This document shows positions 17,970 through 27,445 of a stretch of 64,000 nt of DNA, in pieces; within the stretch, counting starts at the first letter, position 1; each line of letters starts with the position of its first letter. The position numbers and the translations under genes are program-made. The DNA lies in contig NZ_PKUU01000013.1 of assembly GCF_002899675.1 (NCBI RefSeq), forward strand, positions 110,315-174,314, written 5' to 3'. This stretch comes from Clostridium sp. chh4-2. Lineage in GTDB: Bacteria; Bacillota; Clostridia; Lachnospirales; Lachnospiraceae. Under the pieces are notes generated by a model. That model was not told where the DNA came from. It made no database searches and saw only the letters and a program-made list of their open reading frames with translations.

Positions 17970-18764
17970 ATGATAAAATTAATAGTTTCTGATATAGACG
18001 GAACATTGCTGGAAGACGGAGGCAATGCGGTTAATCCGGAGTTATTTGATGTGATTTTACAGCTGAGAAAGCAGGGAATCCAGTTTGCGGCGGCCAGCGG
18101 CAGACAGTGGGCCAGCATTGAACAGGTTTTTAAACCGATCGATGAAAAGATTTTCTACTTGTCGGATAACGGCGCCTATATCGGATGCCATGGCAGAAAT
18201 CTGTTTTTAAACACCGTGGACCGTCAGGTTGTGATGGACATGGTTGAGGATGTGAGAAAGAGAACCGATTTAGAAGTCATGGTCAGCGGTCCTGATGTGG
18301 TTTACATGGAGACAAAGAACCAGAGTTTTGTGGATTGGATGGTGGAAGGGTACAAATTCCGGGTGAAGATGGTGGAAGACCTTACAAAGGTGGAAGACCA
18401 GTTCATCAAGGTATCCGTATATAAAAAAGAGGCGGTGGAAGCCGGCACCGTGGAGTTAAGGGAAAAATATAAGGACAAGCTGAAGATGACCATATCCGGG
18501 GACATGTGGATGGACTGCATGGCAAAAGGGGTAAACAAAGGTGAAGCGGTAAAAGTGCTTCAGGAAAGCTTGGAGATCCTTCCGGAAGAAACCATGGCCT
18601 TTGGGGACCAGCTGAACGATATTGAGATGTTAAAACGGGCATACTACAGCTTTGCCATTGGAAACGCCAGGCCTGAAGTGAAAAAAACGGCCCGCTTTCA
18701 GGCGGATACCAATGTAAATGACGGAGTTTTAAAGATTCTAAAACTTCTTGTTGAAGAACAGTGA
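17970..18764 (+). CDS. Cof-type HAD phosphatase
   Basis: 264 residues from ATG 17970 (SD 'gagaggtttgag'; the upstream start at 17937 has none). HAD motif I is VSDIDGTLLEDGG, motif II is AASGRQW, and motif IV is FGDQLNDIEML. The cap region is of the IIB (Cof) type. Probable sugar-phosphate or nucleotide phosphatase in the cytoplasm; substrate unknown. It precedes sbcD by 29 bp and may share its transcript. Confidence 0.9.
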   Translation: MIKLIVSDIDGTLLEDGGNAVNPELFDVILQLRKQGIQFAAASGRQWASIEQVFKPIDEKIFYLSDNGAYIGCHGRNLFLNTVDRQVVMDMVEDVRKRTDLEVMVSGPDVVYMETKNQSFVDWMVEGYKFRVKMVEDLTKVEDQFIKVSVYKKEAVEAGTVELREKYKDKLKMTISGDMWMDCMAKGVNKGEAVKVLQESLEILPEETMAFGDQLNDIEMLKRAYYSFAIGNARPEVKKTARFQADTNVNDGVLKILKLLVEEQ

Positions 18765-18793
18765 AACATGAACAGTAAGAAACGAGGAAGTAC

Positions 18794-19942
18794 ATGAAAT
18801 TTATCCATACATCAGATCTCCATATCGGAAAAGTGGTAAACGGTTTCTCCATGCTTCAGGAACAGATTCATGCGTTAAACCAGATTACTGAGATAGCGTG
18901 CCGGGAGCAGGCGGATGCGGTTTTTCTCTGCGGAGATTTGTATGACCGGTCCATACCGCCCGCATTTGCAGTATCGGTTCTGGATGAGTTCCTGACAACT
19001 CTTGTCAACGCGGGGATTAAAGTCCTTTCCATAGCCGGAAATCACGACTGCGCGGAGCGGATCGGGTTTGCAGGACGGATTCTGGAACATAAGGGGCTTT
19101 ATATGGAAGGAAGCCTGAAAGAGAGGGTCCGCTATGTGGATTTTAAGGACGGATCGGGAAATGTCCGGGTGCATATGGTTCCATACGCAAAGCCGGTTTT
19201 CGTAAAAGCCTTATACCGGACAGAGCTGGAAAACCATGAAGACGCCATGAATGAGATTCTGAAACACGTGGAGTACGATGAGCAGGGGGCGAATATCTTA
19301 TTGGCCCATCAGTTTGTGGTCAGTCAGGGAAAGGAACCGGAATTATCCGATTCCGAGTCCAGGGTATCTGTAGGCGGCACGGACCAGGTGGAGGTCACCG
19401 ATTTCGACGCATTCGATTATGTGGCTTTGGGACATATCCACGGCGGACAGCAGATTGGGGGAAAACCGGTCTATTATTCCGGCTCCCCGGTGAAATACTC
19501 CTTTTCAGAGGCGCATCATGAAAAGCATGTGCTGGTGGGGGAGATGACGTCAAAAGGGCTCATTTCCTTAAAAAAGGAGGCTTTAACTCCAATTCATGAT
19601 ATGAGAAAGATTAAGGGAAAACTGTCGGCTCTGATCGCTCCCGATGTTGCGGAACAGGAAGACTGCTTTGACTATATCCTGGCGGTTTTAACCAACGAAG
19701 AGGAACTGATCGATCCCATCGGCACCTTGAGAAGCGTGTATCCCAATGTGATGCAGCTTCAGATTGAGAAGCGGAATCAGGAGAGGGAAACGGAAACCTT
19801 TCATGCGGTGGAAGTGAATAAGAAATCCCCGTTTGAGTTGTTTTCCGACTTTTTCCGGGATGTGATGGGAAAGGAACTTAGTGAGGAACAGGCGGAAATG
19901 GCGGCAGAAGCCATTGAACAGGCAAAGGAGGCGGTGAATTGA
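18794..19942 (+). CDS. sbcD: Nuclease SbcCD subunit D
   Basis: 382 residues, Mre11-type calcineurin-like phosphoesterase. Metal sites: HTSDLHIGK, FLCGDLYDR, IAGNHDCAER, LLAHQF and LGHIHGGQQ. With SbcC it opens hairpin DNA and cleaves palindrome-derived structures and protein-blocked ends. SD 'aacgaggaag'. It overlaps sbcC by 4 bp. Known SbcCD activity on long palindromes is of interest because this genome keeps five giant palindromes. Confidence 0.95.
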   Translation: MKFIHTSDLHIGKVVNGFSMLQEQIHALNQITEIACREQADAVFLCGDLYDRSIPPAFAVSVLDEFLTTLVNAGIKVLSIAGNHDCAERIGFAGRILEHKGLYMEGSLKERVRYVDFKDGSGNVRVHMVPYAKPVFVKALYRTELENHEDAMNEILKHVEYDEQGANILLAHQFVVSQGKEPELSDSESRVSVGGTDQVEVTDFDAFDYVALGHIHGGQQIGGKPVYYSGSPVKYSFSEAHHEKHVLVGEMTSKGLISLKKEALTPIHDMRKIKGKLSALIAPDVAEQEDCFDYILAVLTNEEELIDPIGTLRSVYPNVMQLQIEKRNQERETETFHAVEVNKKSPFELFSDFFRDVMGKELSEEQAEMAAEAIEQAKEAVN

Positions 19943-22221
19943 AACCATTGTCATTGACACTTTGCGGCTGGGGGCCTTATAAAGAAAAACAAACGGTGGA
20001 TTTCGGTAAAATCTGCAGGGAAGGCCTTTTTTTAATAACCGGACCTACAGGCGCGGGGAAAACCACTATTTTTGATGGAATTACATTTGCCTTATATGGG
20101 GAAGTGAGCGGAAGCATCAGGGAGAAGGACAGTTTGAGAAGCGATTTTGCCGTGCCGGAAACTCCCACCTATGTGGAACTTTCCTTTCTTCACAAGGGCA
20201 TTGAATATAAAGTGTTCAGAAATCCCAGATATGACAGGCCAAAACTGCGCGGAGAGGGATTTACCACGGAAAATGAAGCCGGCCAGCTGTATGCCGGAGA
20301 TGAGCTTTTAGCATCGGGCAGCAGCTCGGTAACGGAAAAGATAGAGGAACTGTTAGGTCTTGATTACCGCCAGTTCAAGCAGATTTCCATGATTGCCCAG
20401 GGGGAATTCCAGCAGCTTTTAACGGCCAGCTCCAAAGAGCGGACCCAGGTGTTCCGGGATATTTTCCAGACCAGGCTTTACGACTGCATCGCGTCGTCGC
20501 TGACTTCGGAGGTGAAGCGGATCTATGTGCAGATAGAAGAAAAAAAGCACAGGTCCGACGAGGTGGCATCCTCTATCCGGGTGGAAGGCGAAGCGTTTGC
20601 TGAGCTTTTAGGGAAAAAGAACCGGAATTACGGAAAGATTGTAAAGGCGGCCGAAGAGGAACAGGAACGTCTGGGAAAGATCAGGGAAGATCTGGAGCGG
20701 CTTTGGCAGGAACAGGAGACAGCTTATAAAAAGACGGTACAGCAGGCGGAACAGTGGAAGCACCGGAATTTCCTGATCCAGCAGTATGAAGAGGGATGTG
20801 CGCGGTTAAAGGAGCTGCGGGCGGAGCGGGATCGATTAAAAGAGGATGTAAAAGAGCTGGAAAAAGAGTTTAAAAAGCTTCCGGCAAGAAAGAAAAAACT
20901 GGAACAGTCCAGGGAACTTCTGCGGCTTTTGGCAGGCCAGCAAAAACAGCTGGCCCAGTGGCAGAAGCAGCAAAAGCTTTTAATGAAAAAGCAGGAAGAA
21001 TATCTGAAGCTGGACGGCGCGGCAAAAGAAAAGAAATTAGAATATGAGCGCCTGGACGACAGGTATAAAAAGGCGTCTGCCGGGATTTTAGCCATGGATT
21101 TGGAGGAAGGGGTTCCCTGTCCTGTCTGCGGTTCCACGCATCATCCGGCTCCGGCCGGCATGGAGGCGGACGTTCCTTCGGAGAACCGGGTCAAAGAATT
21201 GAAAAAAATCTATGAAGAAGCCTGGAATAAGGCTATGGAGGCGCAGACCCAGGCAGCTTCCATGGTGGGCGCCCTGAAATCCTTAGAAGAGGGGCTGAAA
21301 GAATGGAATTTGGAAGACGGAGGCCAGGAGGCCGGGGATAAGCTGGCGGAGCGGATCAGCGAACTGGAAGCCTTTGCTTCAGAAGAAGAAAAGGAGATCA
21401 GGAAATGCGAAAGCGGCTATCAGAACGGAAACCTGCGCTTAGAAGGGCTGAAATCCTCCTGCGCGCAGCTGCGGTCTTCGCTGAAAGCGCCGCGGGAAAA
21501 GGAAAAAAAGGATGTGGGCAGTTTAAGCCGCACCCTGTCGGAGCTTGAGCAGGAACGGAGAAGGATCAACCGGGAAAAAGAGATGGCAGGCGCCCGGCTG
21601 GAAAATAATAAAAAGGCCATTTCCGTGCTGAAAAGCCATCTGTCTGAAAAGGAAAAGCTGGAACAGGTTTACGGCTCTCTTAGAGAGGTGGAGCGGGCGG
21701 CCAACGGATACAATAACAGAAATCTGGTGTTTGAGCAGTATGTGCTTTCCGTCTATCTGGACGATATTCTGCGGGCTTCGAATCAGAGGCTGACGGCTAT
21801 GACGGAAGGGCGTTATGAACTGAACCGCCTTCCGGTAACCCGGGACCGCAGAAGCAAGGAAGGTATGGAGCTGGAAGTATTTGACCAGTACACGGGCAAA
21901 AAGAGATCGGTGAAAAGCCTTTCCGGAGGGGAGACCTTTAAGGCCGCTCTGGCATTGGCACTTGGAACTTCTGATGTGGTACAGCAGTTTGCAGGCGGAA
22001 TCCAGGTGGAGACGCTGTTTGTGGATGAAGGGTTCGGAGCGCTGGACGAGGAATCTTTGAGCCAGGCGATCCAGATTCTGACCGCGCTGGGCGGCGGAGG
22101 AAGGATGATCGGAATCATTTCCCATGTGGAAGAGCTGAAAGAACGGATCGAACATCAGATTATTGTGGAGAAGCATAATCAGGGAAGCAGGATTGCTGCG
22201 GAAGAAATGAGGTTAGGATGA
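19939..22221 (+). CDS. sbcC: Nuclease SbcCD subunit C (SMC-like ATPase)
   Basis: 760 residues from TTG 19939 (SD 'aaaggaggcggtgaa'), shorter than the ~1050 of E. coli but within the Firmicute range. Walker A is GPTGAGKTTIFDGI. Long charged coiled coils (about 200-390 and 420-560) flank a zinc hook CPVCGSTHHP. The ABC signature is SLSGGETFKAALALALG, and Walker B is TLFVDEGFGALDEES. It drives SbcD in hairpin and double-strand end processing. Confidence 0.95.
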   Translation: MKPLSLTLCGWGPYKEKQTVDFGKICREGLFLITGPTGAGKTTIFDGITFALYGEVSGSIREKDSLRSDFAVPETPTYVELSFLHKGIEYKVFRNPRYDRPKLRGEGFTTENEAGQLYAGDELLASGSSSVTEKIEELLGLDYRQFKQISMIAQGEFQQLLTASSKERTQVFRDIFQTRLYDCIASSLTSEVKRIYVQIEEKKHRSDEVASSIRVEGEAFAELLGKKNRNYGKIVKAAEEEQERLGKIREDLERLWQEQETAYKKTVQQAEQWKHRNFLIQQYEEGCARLKELRAERDRLKEDVKELEKEFKKLPARKKKLEQSRELLRLLAGQQKQLAQWQKQQKLLMKKQEEYLKLDGAAKEKKLEYERLDDRYKKASAGILAMDLEEGVPCPVCGSTHHPAPAGMEADVPSENRVKELKKIYEEAWNKAMEAQTQAASMVGALKSLEEGLKEWNLEDGGQEAGDKLAERISELEAFASEEEKEIRKCESGYQNGNLRLEGLKSSCAQLRSSLKAPREKEKKDVGSLSRTLSELEQERRRINREKEMAGARLENNKKAISVLKSHLSEKEKLEQVYGSLREVERAANGYNNRNLVFEQYVLSVYLDDILRASNQRLTAMTEGRYELNRLPVTRDRRSKEGMELEVFDQYTGKKRSVKSLSGGETFKAALALALGTSDVVQQFAGGIQVETLFVDEGFGALDEESLSQAIQILTALGGGGRMIGIISHVEELKERIEHQIIVEKHNQGSRIAAEEMRLG

Positions 22222-23186
22222 GAAAAGGTAAGGGATTGAAGCAGAAAGCCGCCATTATCCTGGCCAGCCTGATGCTGGCGGGGTGCGGAGGCAATCTGCC
22301 GAGCATGTCTGAGTTAAAGGAATCCAAAGGATATTCGGACGCTCAGACCATGATCATAATTACGACGGAAAAAAACCGGTATCAGGATGTATACACGGAT
22401 CAGATATGGAGCGTTAAGGTGGACGACGAGGGAACCACATTTCAGACCTATCTTTTAAATGAAGTAAAAAATTTTATGATTAATATGAAGACCATGAACC
22501 TGCTTGCGGATAAGCAGGGGATTGAGCTGGATAATGCGGAAAAAGAAACGGTCAGACAGCTTTCCGAGGAGTATTTTACAGGGCTTACGGACAAAGACAT
22601 CGCTTTTATGAATGTGACCCGGGAAGATGTGGAAAAGATGTATGAAGAATATCATCTGGCCAACAAAGTGGTAAATGAGCTGACTAAAGACCTGAACCTG
22701 GAAGTGAGCGACAATGAGGCAAAGGTAATTGAGGTCAATGAGATCGTCACTTCGGAAAGGGAAAAGGCGGAAGAGGCGTACCAAAAGCTTCAGGAAGAGG
22801 GCGTCAAGTTTGCGGATATAGCCAAGACGTATTCGGAAGAGGAAGAGATGAATCAGAAGATCGGCAGAGGAGATCTTGCAAAAGAGCTGGAGGACGCAGC
22901 ATTTGGACTGATGGCGGGAGAGATCAGCCAGCCAATTGCTTCCGGCAGCAGGTATTACATCTTTCAGTGTGTCAATGATTACGATCAGAATGCCACCCAG
23001 GAGCGCAAAAAAGAATTGTTCAAAGAACGGAAAAACCAGGCGTTCCGCCAGGTCTATGATCAGTTTACGCCGGATAATCCCATAAAACTGGATTCAGAGG
23101 TATGGAACCAGCCGGCGTTTACAAAAGGTGACGGCACAACAACCACCAATTTCTTTGAATTATATCAGGAATATTTTCCTAATTAA
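22218..23186 (+). CDS. PrsA/SurA-type peptidyl-prolyl isomerase lipoprotein
   Basis: 322 residues. A signal peptide ends in a lipobox (SLMLAGCGG), predicting a lipid-anchored extracytoplasmic foldase. A SurA-N-like helical region (about 70-160) is followed by a parvulin domain (about 168-262: VNEIVTSEREKAEEAYQ, FADIAKTYSEEE, GRGDLAKELEDAAFGL). It helps fold secreted proteins. The start overlaps sbcC by 4 bp (ATGA), so it is translationally coupled despite the unrelated role. Confidence 0.88.
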   Translation: MRKGKGLKQKAAIILASLMLAGCGGNLPSMSELKESKGYSDAQTMIIITTEKNRYQDVYTDQIWSVKVDDEGTTFQTYLLNEVKNFMINMKTMNLLADKQGIELDNAEKETVRQLSEEYFTGLTDKDIAFMNVTREDVEKMYEEYHLANKVVNELTKDLNLEVSDNEAKVIEVNEIVTSEREKAEEAYQKLQEEGVKFADIAKTYSEEEEMNQKIGRGDLAKELEDAAFGLMAGEISQPIASGSRYYIFQCVNDYDQNATQERKKELFKERKNQAFRQVYDQFTPDNPIKLDSEVWNQPAFTKGDGTTTTNFFELYQEYFPN

Positions 23187-23192
23187 GGCAAA

Positions 23193-24488
23193 TTAAGCGT
23201 TAAAAAAGCAGCGGGTAACGGCTTCTAACGCTTCCTGGTCCCTGATGCCCATAACTTCACGGGCAGAATGCATGGCCAGGATCGGGACGCCGGCGTCTAT
23301 GGTGCGGATTCCTAAGCAGGCGGAAGAGATGCTTCCCAACGTAGAACCGCCCTTGATGTCGGAGTTGTTGGAAAACTTTTTATAGGCGATCTGATGGTCG
23401 GCGCAGATGGATTCAATGACACCCACTGCCGCGGAATCTGTGGCATAAGCCTGGCTGGAAGCCAGTTTTAGGCAGAAACCGTCGTTTAGGTACACCTGGT
23501 TTTTAATGTCGCATTTTTCGCTGTGATTTGGATGAACCGCATGGGCCACATCTAAGGAAAGCAGGTAACCGCTCCACAGGCTGTTGAGAAGCGCTTCCTT
23601 TGTAAGGCCCAGGGAAAGGTACAGTTTTTCCAGCAAATGTTCCATCAGAGTGGAAGATGCGCCCTGTTTTGTCCGGCTTCCGATCTCTTCGTTGTCATAT
23701 AAAGCGATCACGTTGATGCCTTGTTTTGGACGGCTGTTTATAATGCCTTTTAAGCAGGCCTGGACGGATGTGATGTTGTCCAGCCGGGGAGCTGAGAAAA
23801 ATTCGTTGTCAAGGCCTAATTGGGTTCCCTCGTCATCATTGTAAATGCAGATCTCAAAGTCCAGAATGTCGTCCGGGGAGACGTCCGCCTCTTTTGCCAG
23901 AAGATCCAGGAAATAGTGGTCTTTATTCAGGGCATCGTTTATTATGGTAAGAAGCGGGAGCATGTCGGACTGCACTTTCAGCGCCACTCCGTTATTGACT
24001 TCCCGGTTCATGTGGATGGCTAAGTTGGGAATGGTGAGTACCGGGCGTTTGAAGTCCACAAAGCGGACTTCCGGCTGAAACGGATTTTCTCCTTTCAAAC
24101 ACAGTTTTCCGGCCATGGACAGAGGACGGTCCAGCCAGGTGCTCAAAATCGGCCCTCCATAGACTTCCACGTTCAGTTTTCCGTAACGCCCTGAAGTCAC
24201 TTCAGGAGACGGTTTGATCTTCAGACATGGCCAGTCGGTATGGGAAGCGGCAATTCTTAAAAACGGCGTTTCTCCCAAAGTTTCGCTGATGGAAAATGCG
24301 GCCAGGGTGGAGTCGTATACATTTACATAATAAGAGCGGCCTGGGATTACGTTCCAGGGAGCGCTTAAAGTTAAGGGCTCAAATCCGGCTTCCAAAAGTC
24401 TGCGGGAGCTTTCTTTTATACAGTGATAGGGGGAAGTGGATGCCAGAAGCATCTGGTGCAGTTCCCGGATAGTGTCAGTTTCGTTCAC
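23193..24488 (-). CDS. apeB: M18-family aminopeptidase
   Basis: 431 residues. M18 metallo-aminopeptidase landmarks: ASHTDWPCLKIKP (metal His and Asp), LDNEFFSAPRLDN, ALYDNEEIGSRTKQGA (bridging acidic residues) and ILAMHSAREVMGIRD near the C-terminus. It is a cytoplasmic, two-zinc dodecameric enzyme releasing N-terminal residues from peptides. Convergent with the foldase gene with only 6 bp between. SD 'aggaggtcc' precedes the start. Confidence 0.93.
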   Translation of the reverse strand: MNETDTIRELHQMLLASTSPYHCIKESSRRLLEAGFEPLTLSAPWNVIPGRSYYVNVYDSTLAAFSISETLGETPFLRIAASHTDWPCLKIKPSPEVTSGRYGKLNVEVYGGPILSTWLDRPLSMAGKLCLKGENPFQPEVRFVDFKRPVLTIPNLAIHMNREVNNGVALKVQSDMLPLLTIINDALNKDHYFLDLLAKEADVSPDDILDFEICIYNDDEGTQLGLDNEFFSAPRLDNITSVQACLKGIINSRPKQGINVIALYDNEEIGSRTKQGASSTLMEHLLEKLYLSLGLTKEALLNSLWSGYLLSLDVAHAVHPNHSEKCDIKNQVYLNDGFCLKLASSQAYATDSAAVGVIESICADHQIAYKKFSNNSDIKGGSTLGSISSACLGIRTIDAGVPILAMHSAREVMGIRDQEALEAVTRCFFNA

Positions 24489-24575
24489 AGGTAGGACCTC
24501 CTTTTTTATCTGAATATATTATCTGAATACCAGATAACTATAACACAGCGGGGGGCGGAGTGGAAGAGCCTGTTT

Positions 24576-24627
24576 TTTACATTAAGGGTGAAGGCATTTT
24601 CGAAAATGCCTTCAGGCTTCATGTAAA
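24576..24627. repeat. Single copy of the ~45-52-bp hairpin repeat
   Basis: TTTACAT (24576-24582) and ATGTAAA (24621-24627) flank gggTGAAGGCATTTTCG and its complement, giving a 26-bp perfect palindrome TGAAGGCATTTT/AAAATGCCTTCA. The same unit occurs three times in tandem at 35818-35954 and at 46762-46898. Here it stands alone, between the divergent M18 and DUF5721 genes. Confidence 0.85.
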
Positions 24628-24667
24628 TTTTTGATAGAAAGAATAGTACAGAAGGAGAGTCAGCGGT

Positions 24668-25165
24668 ATGGTAGCGTTAAAGATTGATGAAATTGGGGCA
24701 TTTACCAGGCATTTGTTCGTGGGGGAGACGTTCGACCGTTTTCTGCTGAGAGAAGCGTCGGTATCGACTTACAACACCTTCCACATAGACGGGCACATTA
24801 AAATGGGCTATTATTCGGAGGAAGAGCTGGAAGAGAAGCAGATCGAAGATTTTTCATCCTGGAATGTGATACGCCCCATCTGTTTTATGCTGATTAAGGG
24901 GAAAAAACTTCCGGGAAGCTTTGCAATCACCCTTCAGATGCCGCCGGACGGAGTGGAGAAATTCATCGCCTCTTCCGGCCTTTCCATGAACGCGGAACAG
25001 GTAAACGGACTGTATCTGAATATTCGATATGAAAATGAAGAACTTTACTGTGTGACTGGAACTTCTCTTAATTTCTTTACGCTCGATAAGAGCTTAGAAC
25101 AGGAATGGGATGAATCGGTCAGGCGTTTTTTGAAAAATCATCAGATAATTTATCAGGAATCCTAA
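24668..25165 (+). CDS. DUF5721-like protein of unknown function
   Basis: 165 residues, no signal peptide or membrane helix. The sequence (MVALKIDEIGAFTRHLFVG, STYNTFHIDGHIK, NGLYLNIRYENEELYCVTGT) resembles a small family I associate with DUF5721 in Lachnospiraceae; no function is known. It stands between the hairpin repeat and the htpG CIRCE box, with the SD 'aaggagagtcagcggt'. Confidence 0.65.
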   Translation: MVALKIDEIGAFTRHLFVGETFDRFLLREASVSTYNTFHIDGHIKMGYYSEEELEEKQIEDFSSWNVIRPICFMLIKGKKLPGSFAITLQMPPDGVEKFIASSGLSMNAEQVNGLYLNIRYENEELYCVTGTSLNFFTLDKSLEQEWDESVRRFLKNHQIIYQES

Positions 25166-25170
25166 GTTTA

Positions 25171-25197
25171 TTAGCACTCAATTTAAATGAGTGCTAA
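25171..25197. promoter_or_regulatory. CIRCE operator (HrcA binding site)
   Basis: TTAGCACTC (25171-25179), nine-base spacer, GAGTGCTAA (25189-25197): an exact match to the CIRCE consensus bound by the heat-shock repressor HrcA. It lies just upstream of the htpG -35 box and immediately after the DUF5721 stop. Confidence 0.95.
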
Positions 25198-25204
25198 TTT
25201 TTTG

Positions 25205-25233
25205 TTGACATTTATAACTCCTGGTATTAAAAT
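25205..25233 (+). promoter_or_regulatory. htpG promoter
   Basis: Consensus TTGACA (25205-25210), 17-bp spacer, TAAAAT (25228-25233). The CIRCE box ends 7 bp before the -35, upstream rather than over the start site. Confidence 0.8.
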
Positions 25234-25270
25234 ATGGATTAGCGATTAAAATTGAGAAGGAGTGAATGTT

Positions 25271-27271
25271 ATGAGCACAAAATCAGGAAGCTTATCAATT
25301 AACAGTGAAAATATATTCCCAATTATTAAGAAATGGCTGTATTCAGACCATGACATTTTTTACAGGGAATTAATCTCCAACGGCTGTGACGCCATCACAA
25401 AGCTGAAAAAGCTGGAACTGATGGGAGAATATACAAAGCCGGAAGATCTGGAATTCAAGATTCAGGTCAGCGTTGACGCCAATGAAAAGTCCATTTCCTT
25501 TACTGATAACGGTATGGGTATGACATTTGAGGAAGTGGAAGAATATATTAACCAGATCGCATTTTCAGGAGCCAGGGACTTTTTGGATAAATATAAGGAC
25601 AAGGCCAATGAAGAGCAGATTATCGGACATTTCGGTCTGGGATTCTATTCCGCATTCATGGTTGCGGACCGTGTTACCATCGACACGCTGTCTTATCAGG
25701 ACGGTGCGGCGGCTGTGCACTGGGAGTCTGAAGGCGGAACCGAATTTACCATGGGCGAAGGGGATAAGGAAACCTGCGGAACCACGGTTACCCTGTATCT
25801 CAACGAAGACAGCTATGAGTTTGCCAACGAATACCGCGCAAGAGAAGTGATCCAGAAATACTGTTCCTTTATGCCGGTGCCGATCTTCCTTAACAATGCG
25901 GCCGGAGAACCGGAGTACGAAACCATTGAAACGGATGAACTGACAGAGAAAGATACAATCGTGGAAACCATTCACGAGGAAGCCAAAACAGAGGAAAAGG
26001 AGAATGAAAACGGCGAAAAAGAAGTTGTGGAAATTTCTCCTGCCAAGGATAAATACAAGATTTTAAAACGTCCCGTAGCGTTAAATGACGTGAATCCTCT
26101 TTGGAATAAACATCCGAATGAATGCACGGAAGAAGAATATAAAGCATTTTACCGCAAGGTATTTATGGATTATAAAGAACCGCTGTTCTGGATTCACCTG
26201 AACATGGATTATCCGTTTAATTTAAAGGGAATTCTGTACTTCCCTAAGATCAACACCGAGTACGATTCCATCGAAGGAACCATTAAGCTTTACAATAACC
26301 AGGTATTTATCGCAGATAATATTAAAGAAGTTATCCCTGAATTCCTGATGCTGTTAAAGGGCGTAATCGATTGTCCGGACCTGCCGTTAAATGTGTCCAG
26401 AAGCGCGCTTCAGAATGACGGATTTGTGAAGAAGATTTCCGATTACATTACGAAAAAAGTTGCCGACAAGTTGTCCGGCATGTGCAAAACAGACCGTGAA
26501 GCATATGAAAAATACTGGGATGATATCAGCCCGTTTATCAAATTCGGATGCTTAAAGGACGAGAAATTTGCCGAGAAGATGAATGATTACATCCTGTTCA
26601 AAAATCTGGACGGCAAATACCTGACCTTAAAAGACTGCCTGGAAGAGAATAAGGAAAAGCATGAAAATACCATTTTCTATGTGACCGATGAAAAAGAACA
26701 GAGCCAGTATATCAACATGTTTAAAGAAGAAGGCTTAGACGCGGTTATGATGAAACACAATATCGACAGCCCGTTTATCGGCCATCTGGAGCAGAAGAAT
26801 GAAGGCCTCAAGTTCCTGCGCATCGACGCTGATTTAAATGATAACTTCAAAGAAGAAGTGAAGGAAGACGATGAGGAATTTAAAGCCAATTCCGAAAAAC
26901 TTTCTGAAATCTTTAAGAAAGCGCTGAACAATGACAAGCTGGAAATCAAAGTGGAGAAACTGAAAAATGAAGAGACGTCTTCCATGATCACCGTATCGGA
27001 AGAAAGCAGACGTATGCAGGATATGATGAAGATGTACAATATGTACGGAATGGACCCGTCCATGTTCGGCGGCGCAGGCGAGACCCTTGTGTTAAATGCC
27101 AACAATAAATTGGTACAGTATGTTTTATCTCATGAAGAGGGAGAGAATACTTCTAAAATCTGCGAACAGCTGTATGATTTGGCCCTTCTCAGCCATGGCA
27201 GCTTAACTCCGGAACGTATGACCAAATTTATTGCCAGAAGCAACGAAATCATGATGATGAATATGGCTTGA
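25271..27271 (+). CDS. htpG: Molecular chaperone HtpG (Hsp90)
   Basis: 666 residues from ATG 25271 (SD 'gagaaggagtg'; the upstream GTG is too close to it). GHKL ATPase domain: ELISNGCDAITKL, SFTDNGMGM and GHFGLGFYSAFMVADRV. Middle domain with the catalytic arginine in LPLNVSRSALQND. The C-terminal dimerisation domain ends without a eukaryotic MEEVD tail. An acidic linker (~228-260) is present. It is a cytosolic stress chaperone. The CIRCE box indicates HrcA control. Confidence 0.97.
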   Translation: MSTKSGSLSINSENIFPIIKKWLYSDHDIFYRELISNGCDAITKLKKLELMGEYTKPEDLEFKIQVSVDANEKSISFTDNGMGMTFEEVEEYINQIAFSGARDFLDKYKDKANEEQIIGHFGLGFYSAFMVADRVTIDTLSYQDGAAAVHWESEGGTEFTMGEGDKETCGTTVTLYLNEDSYEFANEYRAREVIQKYCSFMPVPIFLNNAAGEPEYETIETDELTEKDTIVETIHEEAKTEEKENENGEKEVVEISPAKDKYKILKRPVALNDVNPLWNKHPNECTEEEYKAFYRKVFMDYKEPLFWIHLNMDYPFNLKGILYFPKINTEYDSIEGTIKLYNNQVFIADNIKEVIPEFLMLLKGVIDCPDLPLNVSRSALQNDGFVKKISDYITKKVADKLSGMCKTDREAYEKYWDDISPFIKFGCLKDEKFAEKMNDYILFKNLDGKYLTLKDCLEENKEKHENTIFYVTDEKEQSQYINMFKEEGLDAVMMKHNIDSPFIGHLEQKNEGLKFLRIDADLNDNFKEEVKEDDEEFKANSEKLSEIFKKALNNDKLEIKVEKLKNEETSSMITVSEESRRMQDMMKMYNMYGMDPSMFGGAGETLVLNANNKLVQYVLSHEEGENTSKICEQLYDLALLSHGSLTPERMTKFIARSNEIMMMNMA

Positions 27272-27445
27272 CTTTCTGATCTATTCTCCTTATAATGATA
27301 TATAGTAATCAAAACTACATACAATCGTAGTTGCATATAAGGGGAAGCGTGAAGGAAGTGTGATATCTTTCATTTACAGAGATTGTGCTGTCTCCTCGGA
27401 TGAATAAGTAAGACGTCGCCGATGGCGGCAGAATGAGAGGTAAAC

